64,000 bases of DNA from Malachius bipustulatus. Its lineage: Eukaryota > Arthropoda > Insecta > Coleoptera > Melyridae. Both the position numbers and the translations under genes were made by a program. Under the pieces are notes generated by a model that made no database searches, was not told where the DNA came from, and saw only the letters and a list, made by a program, of their open reading frames with translations. This document shows positions 46,805 through 60,200 of this stretch, in pieces. The DNA lies in assembly GCA_910589415.1 (NCBI GenBank), contig OU342634.1, positions 25,851,144 through 25,915,143 of the forward strand, written 5' to 3'. How positions within the stretch are numbered: position 1 is the stretch's first letter; each line of letters starts with the position of its first letter.

Positions 46805-48227
46805 TACAGGGTGTAACTGAATAAGTGTAAAACATTTAAGGGGGTGATTCCTCATCGAAAAAAAGATAGGATCTTTCATATAAAGAAACTTCATTGGAGC
46901 ATCCCTTGTTAAAATACAGCCCCTTAAAGGGGGTACATAAAATTTGTTTAACAATTTTTTTCACAAGCACTGAAAAAGTTACAATATTGAAACTAACCTG
47001 ACATTTTCTACTACCAAAAAGACACTTAGCCAGTAACTTATTTGGTTTACCCCATGGTTGTAAGGGGCGGAAAACGCAACCCCTAAAATTTATTTCCAAT
47101 GCAACTTTTTGTCTTGTTATTTGTTTACCATTTAAAAAATTATTTCCGATAGCCTGTTTCATTCTAAACAAAAAATGTCTCTTGAATTTATTGCACAAAA
47201 TAAACCAGTTCGCAGCAAAAAATTATTTTATGACCAAGATAAATATCGTCATAAAACGAAAATACGAAACTAGACGCATGCCTAATGTCTGAAGATAGAC
47301 ATGTTGAACACCTACATATGTAAGTATTATTTTTTTCAGCTTTTCAGCTCCATATAGGCAATACAATTCTTAGTGATGATTAGTTTGATAAAAAAAAAAC
47401 AAACATTCACTCAACATTTAAAACTAATATTCATTGAATGTTTACGAATCTGTCGTTTTTCACATTGGCTGAATGTTCATTTTTGAATGTTCAGTAAACA
47501 TTCATTTATAAATGTTCACTAAAGCTTAAATCTGAACATTCACTGAACATTTAAAACTAACCTTCATTGAATGTTCACGAATCTGTCGTTTCTAACATTG
47601 GCTGAATGTTCATTTTTAACATTCAGTGAATGTTCGATTGCTGCCTGGGCATTTACTATGATTTCTACGTGTTGTATGTTTTGTTATTAATAAATAAGTT
47701 TTGATTATTCCCCTTTAATCATTTAATGCAGGTAGTAACTACAAAATAACAATAAACCCAGTTCGCATTTATGACGATGTATCTCTGTAGTTGTTCGTAA
47801 AATAATTTTTTGCTGCGAACTGGTTTATTTTGTGCAAAAAATTCAAGAGACATTTTTTGTTTTGAATGAAACAGGCTATCGGAAATAAATTTTTTAATGG
47901 TAAACAAATAATAAGACAAAAAGTTGTATTGGAAATAAATTTTAGGGGTTGCGTTTTCCACCCCTTACAACCATGGGGTAAACCAAATAAATTACTGGCT
48001 AAGTGTCTTTTTGGTAGTAGAAAATGTCAGGTTAGTTTCAATATTGTAACTTTTCCACTGCTCGTGAAAAAAATTGTTAAACAAATTTTCTGTACCCCCT
48101 TTAAGGGGCTGTATCTTAACAAGGGATGCTCCAATGAAGTTTCTTTATATATGAAAGATCCTATTTTTTTTTTCGATGAGGAATCACCCCCTTAAATGTT
48201 TTACACTTATTTAGTTACACCCTGTAT
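46805..48227. mobile_element. Foldback element F6, ~415 bp arms
   Basis: Left ACAGGGTGTAACTGAATAAG and right TTATTTAGTTACACCCTGT. The arms at about 46806-47220 and 47810-48226 are highly similar complements. Each arm keeps a long open frame reading outward (46836-47198 minus, 120 codons; 47866-48195 plus, 109 codons) that are mirror copies of each other. The ~590 bp centre is a separate tandem-repeat segment. Confidence 0.9.
47405..47640. repeat. Tandem ~130 bp repeat rich in GAATGTTC/GAACATTC
   Basis: The block CAACATTTAAAACTAA, ATTCATTGAATGTT, ACGAATCTGTCGTTT and CACATTGGCTGAATGTTC occurs twice (about 47413 and 47545). One position reads GAATGTTCACGAA. Confidence 0.75.
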
Positions 48228-50200
48228 ATAGAGGTTTTCTCAGTTATGGTCAATAATAATGTCAGGTTTAATTATTAGGGGATTTTTATGTAACTTCAGC
48301 CCTTAAAATCTTAACTTTCGATTTTTTTAACATTACATTCTTCATTGAACCTCATATCTAATCTTTTTAAACTTGAATTAAAGGTTCTCAAAAATCTACG
48401 TTTCAGGCAATTAAATCTAATGAAAGCTATTAATCTAATAATATTTTCAAATATTGTAGTGCATTTCTGGGCGATTTGGAGCAGCTACCCTGCTGAGCAT
48501 GACTTCCGATATATCTCTACTATCTAATGCCTTTATTGTTCCATTTATGGCCTTAAGGCCATAATAAAAGCCATTCTCTAGTATTATCTCACTGGGAGAA
48601 TAGTTAGGAATTGGGATGTGTTAAAGGCATTGGCAACTTATAAAACAACTTTTCTTTGATCAATTCTCTTGAGTTTCTTGATGACAATGGTGAAAACGGT
48701 ACTTCTCGAGATATGGCCCTACTTAATATTGCTTGTGACGTCATATTTGTTGTTCTGCGCTGTTGCTCAAAGCAACAGCGGTGGTTGTGATACCAGAATT
48801 TTGACTTCAACAACCCTCAACTCGCTAGGTATTTAACATTACAGCAAAGTTGGATAAAAACCTAAAATTTTAGTTTTCTTTAATAAAAAAAAAACATAAA
48901 ATAAGTTGCCAATATGCCTTTCAAGGAATAATAATTGAGAAGTTCGTATTTTATAAATGTATGTAATAAAATTTATTCGTTTTGTACATTTAAAAACATT
49001 ATTACATTAAATCAATCGATATAAAATGTCGTAGAAACAATTTACAGAAAACGCGTATACTTAAAAATATTTACATCGTACTCGATTTTAATTTTCCTAT
49101 GGTTTGGTTAACAATTCAATATGAATAACTCATTCTCATTATCTACACTAATTCACTGCAAGATGATGAACGAGATTATCCGTATACAATCGAGCAGTGA
49201 ATTTTGTATAGCCACTAAAATTTTCACATATACATATTTACATATCGTTTAATAATTTAAATAGTTTGTACAAAAATTACATTAGTTCTTATGGCTAAAA
49301 ATGGCAGAAACTAACTATTTTATGTCAACCTATTTAAACAGGATTGGTCATAATTAAAATGGCCTAGGCCAGAGTTGATTTGGTCTGAAACTACGCAACA
49401 GAGTTATACCTAAAACAACTAGATCTGGTTTTGATGTTATTAAAGAGCGTTTTCTTTAAAGATCATGGAAAGAGAGCAGCAGAAGCAGAATGAAAAATAA
49501 CTGACAAGATTGCACATAATATTGTAGAAACTACTAGAGACAGAAAGCAAGCTGAGTTCAAATAACAACCCTCCAAAAAGAGTTGTTCAAAAAAACACAT
49601 GAGCTAAACCCGAAGAGTTGTAAGGAAATAGTGAATAGAAGAAGTGTGTCTTTGCTGCGGTACTGGTCTAAATTTATAGGTCATACTATATAAGGTCAAA
49701 CTGTAGAGGAGCAGTGGAATTGCAGCTCATTATAAAAGAAGCTAAAGGTCATATTATTCTCCGGAATGGGTTTCTGAATGAGAAAACAAGTGGACTAGAT
49801 GATATTTTGGTTGCTTTCCCAGTTTATCTCAAGAAATGGACGTCAAAGAATTAACAGACTTTAATGCCATCTACACTACAAGATACCATTATTTCCTAAG
49901 CAGCTGCTCTCCATTTTCTTCACCCAGAAATAAACAAACACCTACCTACATAACTGTTTTCTGATTGCAATCATGGCCAAACTGTTAAACAAAGTGACAC
50001 GAGTGTTTATTACACAAGGGGCCTATTTCATAAAAGCTGCCAAGTGATTGCTAAGGGGGATTTTACCAGTAGCGTTCTAAAATTATTCTTGACGAATGCA
50101 ACACTTCTATTATGTAATAGGCCCGTGTCAAAAATTACAATATCTACATAACGAGAGAAAAAGTCCTATTAAAAACAATATACATAAGCACTCGTCACGT
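48228..50200. other. Intergenic / probable ds 3' untranslated region
   Basis: Downstream of the ds stop. On the minus strand AATAAA occurs about 195 nt past the stop (near 50006) and again near 48968. No other gene is seen. ATGGCCTTAAGGCCAT at about 48546 is a perfect 16 bp palindrome. Confidence 0.4.
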
Positions 50201-51258
50201 TTATATCCTCAGTTCTGTGTCCACTACAGTTTTCTTCTGTGGAATCTGTCTAGACATTACATGATGTGTCGTAGTTAATCCGGGTGCCACAAGGGGAGAA
50301 ATCGACGGTGATTTCGTCGCTAGCGGCGACAGTGAAGGTGAAAAACTCGGCGACATCGCTGTAGACGTGGTGAAGGTCTCTCCTGAAGCGTCGTGGTTAA
50401 TGGGCGACCTCGGCAGAAGCATTATCTGGTTATGTCCCCCGTGATGACTAGATCCGCCTCGCGCACTTAAAATCGGCATCGTTATCGCTCTAGGTGCTAC
50501 ACTTGTTATCAATGGTGGCGGTATACTTTTCGCTTGAGCCATGGAATTCTTGCTTTTGATGCTGGAATTACCTGATGCGGTGCTTTTCACGGAAGCCGTA
50601 TCATCTTTCAGTCTTGCAATCTCCGAGAACACGTGGGCTAATGGCTGATACTGAGGACCCCAATCTAATAAGTAATCCCAGTTGTAACTACCCGCTAACT
50701 CTTCCTCGCTGTGAACTATGGAGCTCAACGAACCGTTCATTGATGGTTGATGAGTCACCGGTGTCACTTCGCCATAGCCACCGATGGCCATAACGTGGTC
50801 CATGCTGGGGCCTAATGTTGAGCTACCGGCACCTTCCCCCGTGGAACTTGCTCGATCACTTGCCGCCACGTCGTTTAATTTCGCGTAAATAAGGTTCATG
50901 TCGCTATCATTTCCGTTTTCTTCGTCGAACATGTGAAGGCTTTCAAGCCCGACTGTTTGATGGTGATGAAGATTGTCGTTGTTGACGCTCCTCGGGTCTG
51001 GACAAAGCCTGGACGCTATCTGGGGACCACTAGTGTTATTGTTGACAATGCCGAGACGTGCCAGATATTCTTGTGTGTTGCAAATCGAGACATCGGAGAG
51101 GTTGTCCCTATCTGGATGCATTCCGGTGTCCCTTTGGCGAGGACCTTCATTTATCATACGGATTTCTTCATCTTCTCCATCATCCCCGTCTTCTGCTGAG
51201 CCTCGTCCGCTTGAATTTGATTGCTCTGAACCTGATAACTCTGAGGTAGTAGCTGCAC
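50201..51258 (-). CDS. ds: ds last exon (cytoplasmic tail)
   Basis: Acceptor AATTTTTAATTTTAG|GTGCAGC. It encodes a Ser/Gly-rich start, an acidic stretch (EDGDDGEDEE), the conserved SYNWDYLLDWGPQYQPLAHV block (about 50600-50720) and a Ser/Pro-rich end. In Drosophila Ds this region resembles the catenin-binding part of classical cadherins. It stops at TAA 50203-50201. Confidence 0.95.
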
Positions 51259-54200
51259 CTAAAATTAAAAATTGTAGCATGGACTAGATAGAATAAAATA
51301 TATTACAATAGTCTTACCTGAATTGGAACTGGCTGGATGAACAGGACCATATTGGGGAATTTCGTCATACTTTGGAGGAGCAAATTGATTGTTACTCCCT
51401 GATAAGACATTACTGCTGCCTCTGATCGGTATCGTATCAAAAGCACCAGGATCTACGTAGTTGTTGCTTGATGAAACTGCATCATTTCCCAGATTTGGCT
51501 TATTGACTTTCTTGTTTCTTTTATTGCGTAAATGCAGAAATACAAAGACAGCACCAAAAGTTATCAACAGGAGGATTAAAGCGATCAGAAGTCCCAAAGC
51601 CCAGTCCGCTAGCCCCCCAGGGGAATCACCGGAGTTATTTTTACTAATCGCTAAATTCGTTCCAGGATCGGCTAATGGGTCCAGGATTATTTCTACGACA
51701 GTCATGTTTGTTAAAGATCCTTGCCTTCCAGAACCGGCAGTAACCACCAGACTCATCTCTCGTTCGAATTGCTCCATGTGGTCGAGTTTCTTTTTCAACA
51801 TAACGGCTCCAGTAGTTCGATTTATTTTCAGGAACGTGTGTTGCGTTGTAAATTGGTACACTACTCTACCGTCTGGTCCTTTATCGCGGTCTGTTGCTGT
51901 GACATGGCCCACTACGTAACCAGCAGGTAAATTAACGGAAGTCGGTAGGGTAAACTTATATGTTCTCTCTGTGAACTGAGGATGGAATTCATCTTTACTT
52001 TCAATGCGAATGACGACTTTCACGACCGATGATTTTCCGCCTATGTCAGTGGCTTTTATGTTGAAGATAAAGCGGTTTCGTTGTTCGTAATCGAAAACAG
52101 CGTTAGTTACCACTAGACCTGAAGCCTGATCTATGCTGAACATCTTCCATGAATCGTCCATGTTATTGAAATTGGTAACTCCAGCGCTTTGGATCGAATA
52201 GTTCAAGGAACCAAAGACACCCTTATCTAAATCAGTTGCTTGAGCTGTGAATACCGCTGTACTAATGGGCTCGTTCTCCCCGACAAATTCCAGATATTCG
52301 GAGACTGGGAACTTGGGTTCGTTGTCGTTGTCGTCAGATAATTTTATTAGCAGCGGTTTAAGGGTACATAATGGCACTTTACCTTTATCACACGCTCTTA
52401 TCACCAAGGAATAATTGAAGTATCCAGCATCAAAATCCAAAATTTTGTTAACGTATAAAATACCCGTCTGTTCGTCCAAGCGAAAGTGTCCGGCGTCATT
52501 CCCGGATGTGATATCGAATTGAATTTCCGAGTTTATGGTGTTGCTCAAATCGCCGTCTGTTGCCGATATTTTCATGATTGAATGTCCGACGGGCGTGCTT
52601 TCCGGTATGTTAATTTCGTAATCACCTTTAGCGAAACTCGGCGCATTGTCGTTTACGTCTTCGATGTCAATTAAAACGATTATCGACGAAACATTCGCTG
52701 CATAAGATATATCCCCGACGGAAATTTTCAGTTTATAGAAGTTCTTAAGTTCTCGGTCCAATTTATTCACAAGAACAATTGATCCGAAGGAATTGGAAAT
52801 CTCAAAATTACCGCCATCATTACCGGACAGAATTCTGTATTCTTTGTTCCTGTTCTTTCCGTAGGCTTCCAAGCTCAAAACTTTGGTGCCTTTTAACGCA
52901 TTCTCGGCTATTTTAATCCTGAAAGTAAACAAATGACATTTTAGTAAATTGACACACCCTTACTCCGGTTAATTATAATACCCAGGCCGCAGACAGACAC
53001 GTGATTATAACGTCATATTTTGGTGGTAATTGGTCGCTGACGTCAGCAACCTATTATAAGTGAAGTCGTTTTAATACCCATACGTCAAGTTAATTGAAGA
53101 CAACCACTTAGAGAACTTAAAAATTCAAAAAGACGTCAATTATTGACCGAGTAACGTGACTTTAACATTAAATACACGTGACATGGTATAAACAAATTCG
53201 GGAAATATTTTCTTTTTACACTCGAGACAAGTTAAATTCAGAAACTGAGACCGGAGCTACAATTTTCGTACATTGTACAATTTATAATATTTTTCTTCGA
53301 AAATCCATCTTCCTTATGTTTTTTCCCTTCACCTGAGTCTCGAGTTCACCTGAGGCTATTATAAGAATATTTTGTATTTTTTTCCGAAAGTGTATAATGA
53401 TCTTCATTTTGATGTCTTAATTACGTGTTTCCCAAATTACGTATTTTTATATCGATATAGTCTTTAATTTGGTCGTTTTTGACATCTTTGATCAATCACA
53501 ATTCTTCGCCAACACGACGTCATTCTCACGTCACTAAAGTCGTCATTCGACGTCTAAAATATTTTGTATTTTTTCCGAAAACCTTATCAAAGTCTGCAAA
53601 TTTTTGGTGTATGACGATCGAAATTTTGATGCCTAAAATATGTGTTTTCACGTTCCAAATTACGTATTATTTTTAGATCATGACGTTTTTAATGTGGTAG
53701 TTTTTACGTCATTTTATGAACGTGATTTTTACGTGAATAAATGACGTCTTTGAGCTGTGGCATTTCCTTTTCGATACCACGTCATTCTCACGTCACTAAA
53801 TTCGTCATTCGACGTCAGAGAATACCAAAACATGACGTCATATTTTTTTAACCAAGCATATAATATCAAATTGCTGCCTTACTGTGGTGTACGAAGTACC
53901 CACCGACTTAATTGCGTTTTTCTCCACTTTTGGGTTTTTATAATTTCTATTTTTTATATCTGTATTTTTACAATAAATTCAGAAAGTCTACAAATTTTGA
54001 AATTTTGGTGTATAATGATTAAGGTTGTTTTTGACTCTTTTTCGTGAATAAACGACGTGAGATTTGTTCGCCATTACGACGACATTATCACGTCACTAAA
54101 TTCATGATTCGACGTTGGAGAACACCAAAAAATGACGTAATATCGACGTCGCTCTGCATCCAGGATAAAAATTCCTTACCTGTATTCACGTTGATTTCCT

Positions 54201-57200
54201 GAACTTAAATGCACAAATCCACCATTCAATTTCACAAAGACTGTCGTAAAAGAGCTCAAAACTGGCTGCCCGTGATCAGAAGCTTGAACTGTTAGCTGCA
54301 AGTCTCGACTTATCATCGCTAAGTAGCTCGTATTCAAATGAATAATTCCTGTTGTTTCTTCTATTAAAAATCCAGCCGGAGAATTCACTAATGAGTATTT
54401 TATTCTAGCATTGTCACCTGTATCAACATCAGAAGCGTTTACAACAAGAAGCTCCACGGTTGCTGAATAAATATTTTCTGTAAAAAAATCGAGTTAGCGA
54501 GTTTATATTTATTTAAATTAACGGAACATTTACCTGGAATGGTGGTTGTATACACTGTTTGTGAGAAAACTGGTGCATTATCATTGACATCGGCTACTTC
54601 TATAGTCAAGATTGTTTCAGCAAGATGAGCCATGTCTGAAGCTTTTATTTTAATTTGATACTCTTGTTTTCTTTCATAGTCGAGGGGTGTTCTTAGAGTT
54701 ATTTTCCCGCTAAATCGATCAATACTAAAAATTTTCTCCACTTCTTTATCGTTTTCTTCTGATAAGGTGTACGTTAAAGCGGGATAAGTATCAACGTCGT
54801 TAGCGGACATGGTGATGAGAACTGTTCCGATTTCTGTTGCCTCACTCACGGTTATTAAGTTATTAGAAGGAAATGTGGGAATATTGTCGTTTATATCCAA
54901 GACATTAATTTTTATCCTCGCAGTTCCGGTCATCTGTGGGACTCCTTCATCCGTCGCAATAATCGTTAAGCGATAGGAGTCTCTGATTTCCCTATCTAAA
55001 GCAATGTTGGTTTTAAGTATCCCACTAAAAGCTGATTCGATTTTGAAGGCGTTATCATGATTACCATCTACGATATGGTAGAGCACTCTGGAATTGACGC
55101 CTTCATCGGAGTCAAAGGCTTGCACCTTCAACACGAAGGTGTCTTTATTATCGCCCTCTAAAACTGAAGCGGTGTACTCTAGTTGGGAAAATTTTGGGGA
55201 GTTATCGTTTTGATCTAAAAGTTTAATTAAAACGTTGCAGTAACCGTACAGAACAGGTTCGCTGTCGCTTTTCGCTTCCACCACCAGATTGATTTCTTTA
55301 CGTGCTTCATAATCTAGCAATCTAGAATCTCTTACTTGCACCAAACCTGTGGTCGGGTTTATCTCAAACGCGTTATCTTCATTCCCGGTACCGAAAGAAT
55401 ACACGATCGGTTGTCTCCTTCCATCTGATCTAACTGCCGATACTTGAACCACCTCCGAAAATTGTTCGCTGTTTTCCAACATCGAGACTTCGTAGCTGTT
55501 GTTCTTGAAATCGAGTCTCAGGGTATTGTATGAGTGGTCTCCGACCATTATTTCAACAAGACCTCGTGAACTCATAGGAGGGTTGCCCCTATCTGTGGCC
55601 ACGACTGTTAAATGAATGATTTTTCCATTCTCACTGGATAAGCTTTGTGAAGCGGTTAATCTCCCCGTTTTAGAGTTGATGTGGAATTTTTCCATAAATA
55701 TTGAACTATCCAAACTGTACGCGATTTCAGAGCTGCTTCCTTCGTCCTTGTCTATAGCGGAAACGGATAAAATCACATTGCCTGGTTGAATATAAGCAGA
55801 GACGCTCGTTCGCAGTGGATATGAAGTAAATTGTGGTTTATTATCGTTGACATCGCTTATGAGAACTGTCACTGGAACCTTATGGACTCGAGCGTTGCTT
55901 TTACCTCTGTCAGAAGCGACTACTAAAAAACTGTACTGATCTTGGGTTTCCCTATCAAATAATCTGAAAAAAAAATCTATATAGAATCAATCTTATAACG
56001 ATGCCCTTAATATAAGATGGTCACGGCCAAAATAAAATACTCACCCAGTAGTGGTAATAACTCCAGATTTATTATCAATTTGAAAAAGCCACTGGGTCTC
56101 ATTCGCTAGAGAGTACACAATTTTCCCGTTCGTCCCTGCATCAATATCCGAAGCGCGAACTTGCATCACTGAATGTCCCACAGGTACATCCTCGGGCATA
56201 AGAGTGGAATACTTGGACGTGTCAAATTTGGGATCATTATCGTTTTGATCTTCCACAACTACCGTTATGTTACAGCTGCTTCTCAAAGCTGGACTTCCCA
56301 TATCTTGAGCCGTGATTGCGAGAGTGTACCTCGGAAAGGTTTCCCTATCCAGCGATTTCGCGCTTAGTTTTCCAGAATTGCGATCGATGCTGAATCTGTT
56401 TCCAATGTTTCCTCCAGTAATGCTGTACATGATCATCCCGTTGCTCCCGATATCCATGTCTTTGGCGACCACTGTGTGAATTACACCAGGCTCGCTATTT
56501 TCGGGTATATAAAGTCGGTAGCACGATCCAGGCTGAAATTCTGGAGAATGGTCATTAACGTCTATTACTGTTACTAGTACAGTGATTATATCGAAGTAGG
56601 TTTTCCCATTTGTGGAAGAATCTGCTACGTATACAGGAATGGTAAAACTGTCTATCGTTTCACGGTCCAAGTGAACGTTTGTGGTGATATCACCTTCGAA
56701 TCTGTCAATATGAAAAAATTCTTCTATATGATTTGGTAGAATAAACGACAGGTTTCCATCTGGAAGAAGAAATATTTTTGAAAACAATAAATAAATAAAT
56801 AAAGATAAAACTTACTTTTATTTAGTGTAGATTCAACTTTTAAGCTAATAACGAGAGTTCCAATGGGTGCATCTTCTCTAATGGTTGCTCGGTAAAAAGA
56901 ATCAATAAATTTCGGTGCCTCATCTTCAGATTCATCGACTATCAATTTCAGTTCAATGCTGTCATAATTCGTAGGAGTTCCGTGATCAGTAGCGGTGATA
57001 TTCATTCGATAAGTCTTTAAATTACCTAACAACGGTCTCGTTAGCGTTAGCAGCCCGGTATCATATCCCAGAGAAAATACATGATCATCATTTCCGCTGG
57101 AAATTATATAAGTCACTCTTCCGTTATCTCCGCTATCTCTATCAGCAGCAATAAGATGAGCTACTGTCATGCCGACCGTTGTTGATTTACTAATAGGAAC

Positions 57201-60200
57201 AGAGAGAGAATTGGGGATCACAAATTTCGGGTGATTATCGTTGCAATCGGTTACAACCACTTTAATTGTCGCCGAGGAGTTTAATCGTTCACTAACATTA
57301 GAAGACTGATCCATCGCCATTACGATTAATATATATTCTTGTATGGTCTCGTAATCTAACTCTGAAGTCACCATAAGACTTCCAGTTAAAGAGTCCACTG
57401 CAAAACTTCCAGAAGATCCAGAAGACCCAGAAGATCCAGAAGAAGGGTACTGACTGATCAATGCGTACTTTAAATCCGCGTTACTGCCACTATCAGCATC
57501 GGTTGCGGTGAGATTAAATATTATACTACCTACAGGGATGTCTTCTCTGACAGAAAAAGTGAGCGGATCGTTGGACCATTGCGGGTAATTATCGTTGACG
57601 TCGTCTATATCAACCCTGACAGTCACAGCACTGCTTTGGGGGTTGTTGATGGCACTGGTATCAAGGGCGCGTACTTCAAGATGATATTCCGAGCACTTCT
57701 CTCTGTCCAATTCACGAGTTACCACCAAATATCCAGTACTTCTATCGATATCAAAAGCGCTGACATTGTCGGGCATCAGAGACGTTAAAGCGTACGTTAT
57801 GTGACCTCCTGAGGTGCTACTAATTAGGTTTTCCTCGTCTAGAGGCTCTGATGCTGTCACTGAGCCTACTATAAATCCAATGTTGACGTTTTCTCTTACC
57901 TGAAAGAACAGATTACAACATGTTAGTACTACAGGAGGTTTAGCAATAAAAAAATAACTTACTCGAAAAACTAAACTAGAACTGGTAAACGTCGGTCTGT
58001 TATCATTCAAATCCAGCACTTCGACTCGTAGCATCCTGACCGTTTGTTTGGACGGATTTCCGTTATCAGTAGCCGCCACAGCTAACCTGTAAATCGTTTT
58101 CTCTTCATGATCTAACGCCATTCGCGTCCTCACAACTCCGCTGGAGGGATCGATGGTGAACACCCCGTATCCGTCAATATCTTTCCCTTTCAATATTGAA
58201 TACATTATGGAAGCGTTGTTGCCTTTATCCGGATCGACGGCTCTTATTTTAACGACTTCTGTTCCTGGTGGCTGTTCCTCTCTTACGCTGACTACGTCTT
58301 CTTGTGGATCTACTATCTCGGGAGCGTTGTCGTTTATGTCCAGTACTTGAATCTTGACAGAAACTCTGGTGCTTCTGGAAGGTAAACCTTGATCGCGAGC
58401 TTCCACGACTAGGTCGTAGAATTCCTTTTTCTCGCGATCTATTTTGGATTTGGTCCTTATTTCACCTGAAAAAAAGAAGAATTTTATTGTATGCGCGCAG
58501 ACTTTGTTATTTATTGTGGTTCTAATTAGTAATTCTTATGTTATTCGTCTAATTAAGCTTATGCGCCTATGAAATTTATTTTCAGTGTTGATGATAGGTA
58601 TTCAAAATTCTCGCCAGGTTTCACCAAATATATCTTATAGTGTCACCCATACACGTTTGGCGGCGCTGCTGAAGTTGTCCCAAGTCAACGCGATGCATTA
58701 GGTAGGTATAGAAGTGCCCTGTACACTTATCCTGGGCTTTTATTTCCAAGGCAACATTTCGGTTTGTGTGAGTGGCTTGGCTTTCAAGCGTGAAAAATCT
58801 CTTCTTTTATGTGTGCTATCTGCCCTAACTAACAACCCCCACCATAGTTCAACAATTCACAATATCAAGAACCAAAATAGAAGAAAGTCGGTCCAATCAG
58901 GGAATGAAGCACCTCTTTACTGAGTACCCTGATGATGACTACAGCATAAGAATAAAAGGAACGAGCTGGCTAAATCGCTTAAAAGCGAACTAAAAGCCAA
59001 AAACCTAAAAAAGAAGATGAAGAAGAAGAAAGAAGAACTGTCTCGTATTGTTAATAGTTGACCGTATTTGCTAATAATATTCTGGTAGCTATGAGGTAGG
59101 TATTGTAAAAACTCCTCCTGGTTAACATTATAATGGCCAGTTATTGTGAGTGAGCAATGTTAAAACGCATCCGGGTTGACTAGTTGAGCTGAGAGGCTGA
59201 CCCAGCCAGTTCCTTTCACGCTAACAGAAGCCAATTTGAGGAAGTTTAGGAATGCTTTTAACATTCCAGTTTTAGAATAAAATAATAAGGTGCTAACACT
59301 TTTCACAATCACAACTGTTCATAATAGTCTTTACGATTATCCAAATTAATCAAACTCTTCCTTTTGACTAATAATGTTGCATCGAAGGCCAAATCTTTGA
59401 AGCTGATAAATAACTTTAATTAACAATTCTTATTCACATACCTGATGGGTTAATTTATGACAAATTTTATTATAAATTTCAACAATAGAAAATAATGTTA
59501 ACTCAAAATTTCAACCCCCATACAACATTTTTGCATAATATTAATGAATTTTTAACTACATAAATACCTATTACGCAATTGCGTGACCTTGAATGTAGTC
59601 TTCGAGGAGCTTTTACCATCTGGAGCCTTTTACCCTCTAACGTCATTAAATTCTTTCCCGCAGAAACGCATATTCAAATCCTCTAGAGCCGCGATTGTAG
59701 CTTCTGATAACTGGTATATATCATTGCGCGTGATGCGTGTTTGTGTTCGTTCGTGTTGTTACAGGGTTCTTATATTATTGGTTTGTATGGTGGGGGCGAA
59801 AAACTTATTTGCCACATCATTGAGTGGAACATCTCATGGTTCAGGTAAATTCGTAAATAAGAAAATATTTGCTGTCAAATAACTAAAATATTTTTTAGGA
59901 TTCGTCACGTAAGTACCTAATAGTTTCTTATCCAAAGGGGAAGAGCTGAGACTTGGGAAGAATAACGACAGTAAACCAATGCAAAGAGAAAGTGCCTGTT
60001 TGATAACCTGAGTGGATTGAGCATTGCGGGGGCAGCTGATACCTCCAACCTTAAAGTAAGAAGATTTTGTCTGCATTATGTTTGTATTGAGGAACCCACC
60101 CTTTCATCACGTTGGTTTGGGCCTTGGGAAGGTTACAGAATTTTATTGAATGTCTTACATAATTTAGGCTTTTTGTTACATGAATTCTTTGACATGTCTT

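Noticed and set aside
50575..51919. Plus-strand frames of 63-152 codons over the ds exons
   Set aside because: Antisense shadows of confirmed Dachsous coding sequence.
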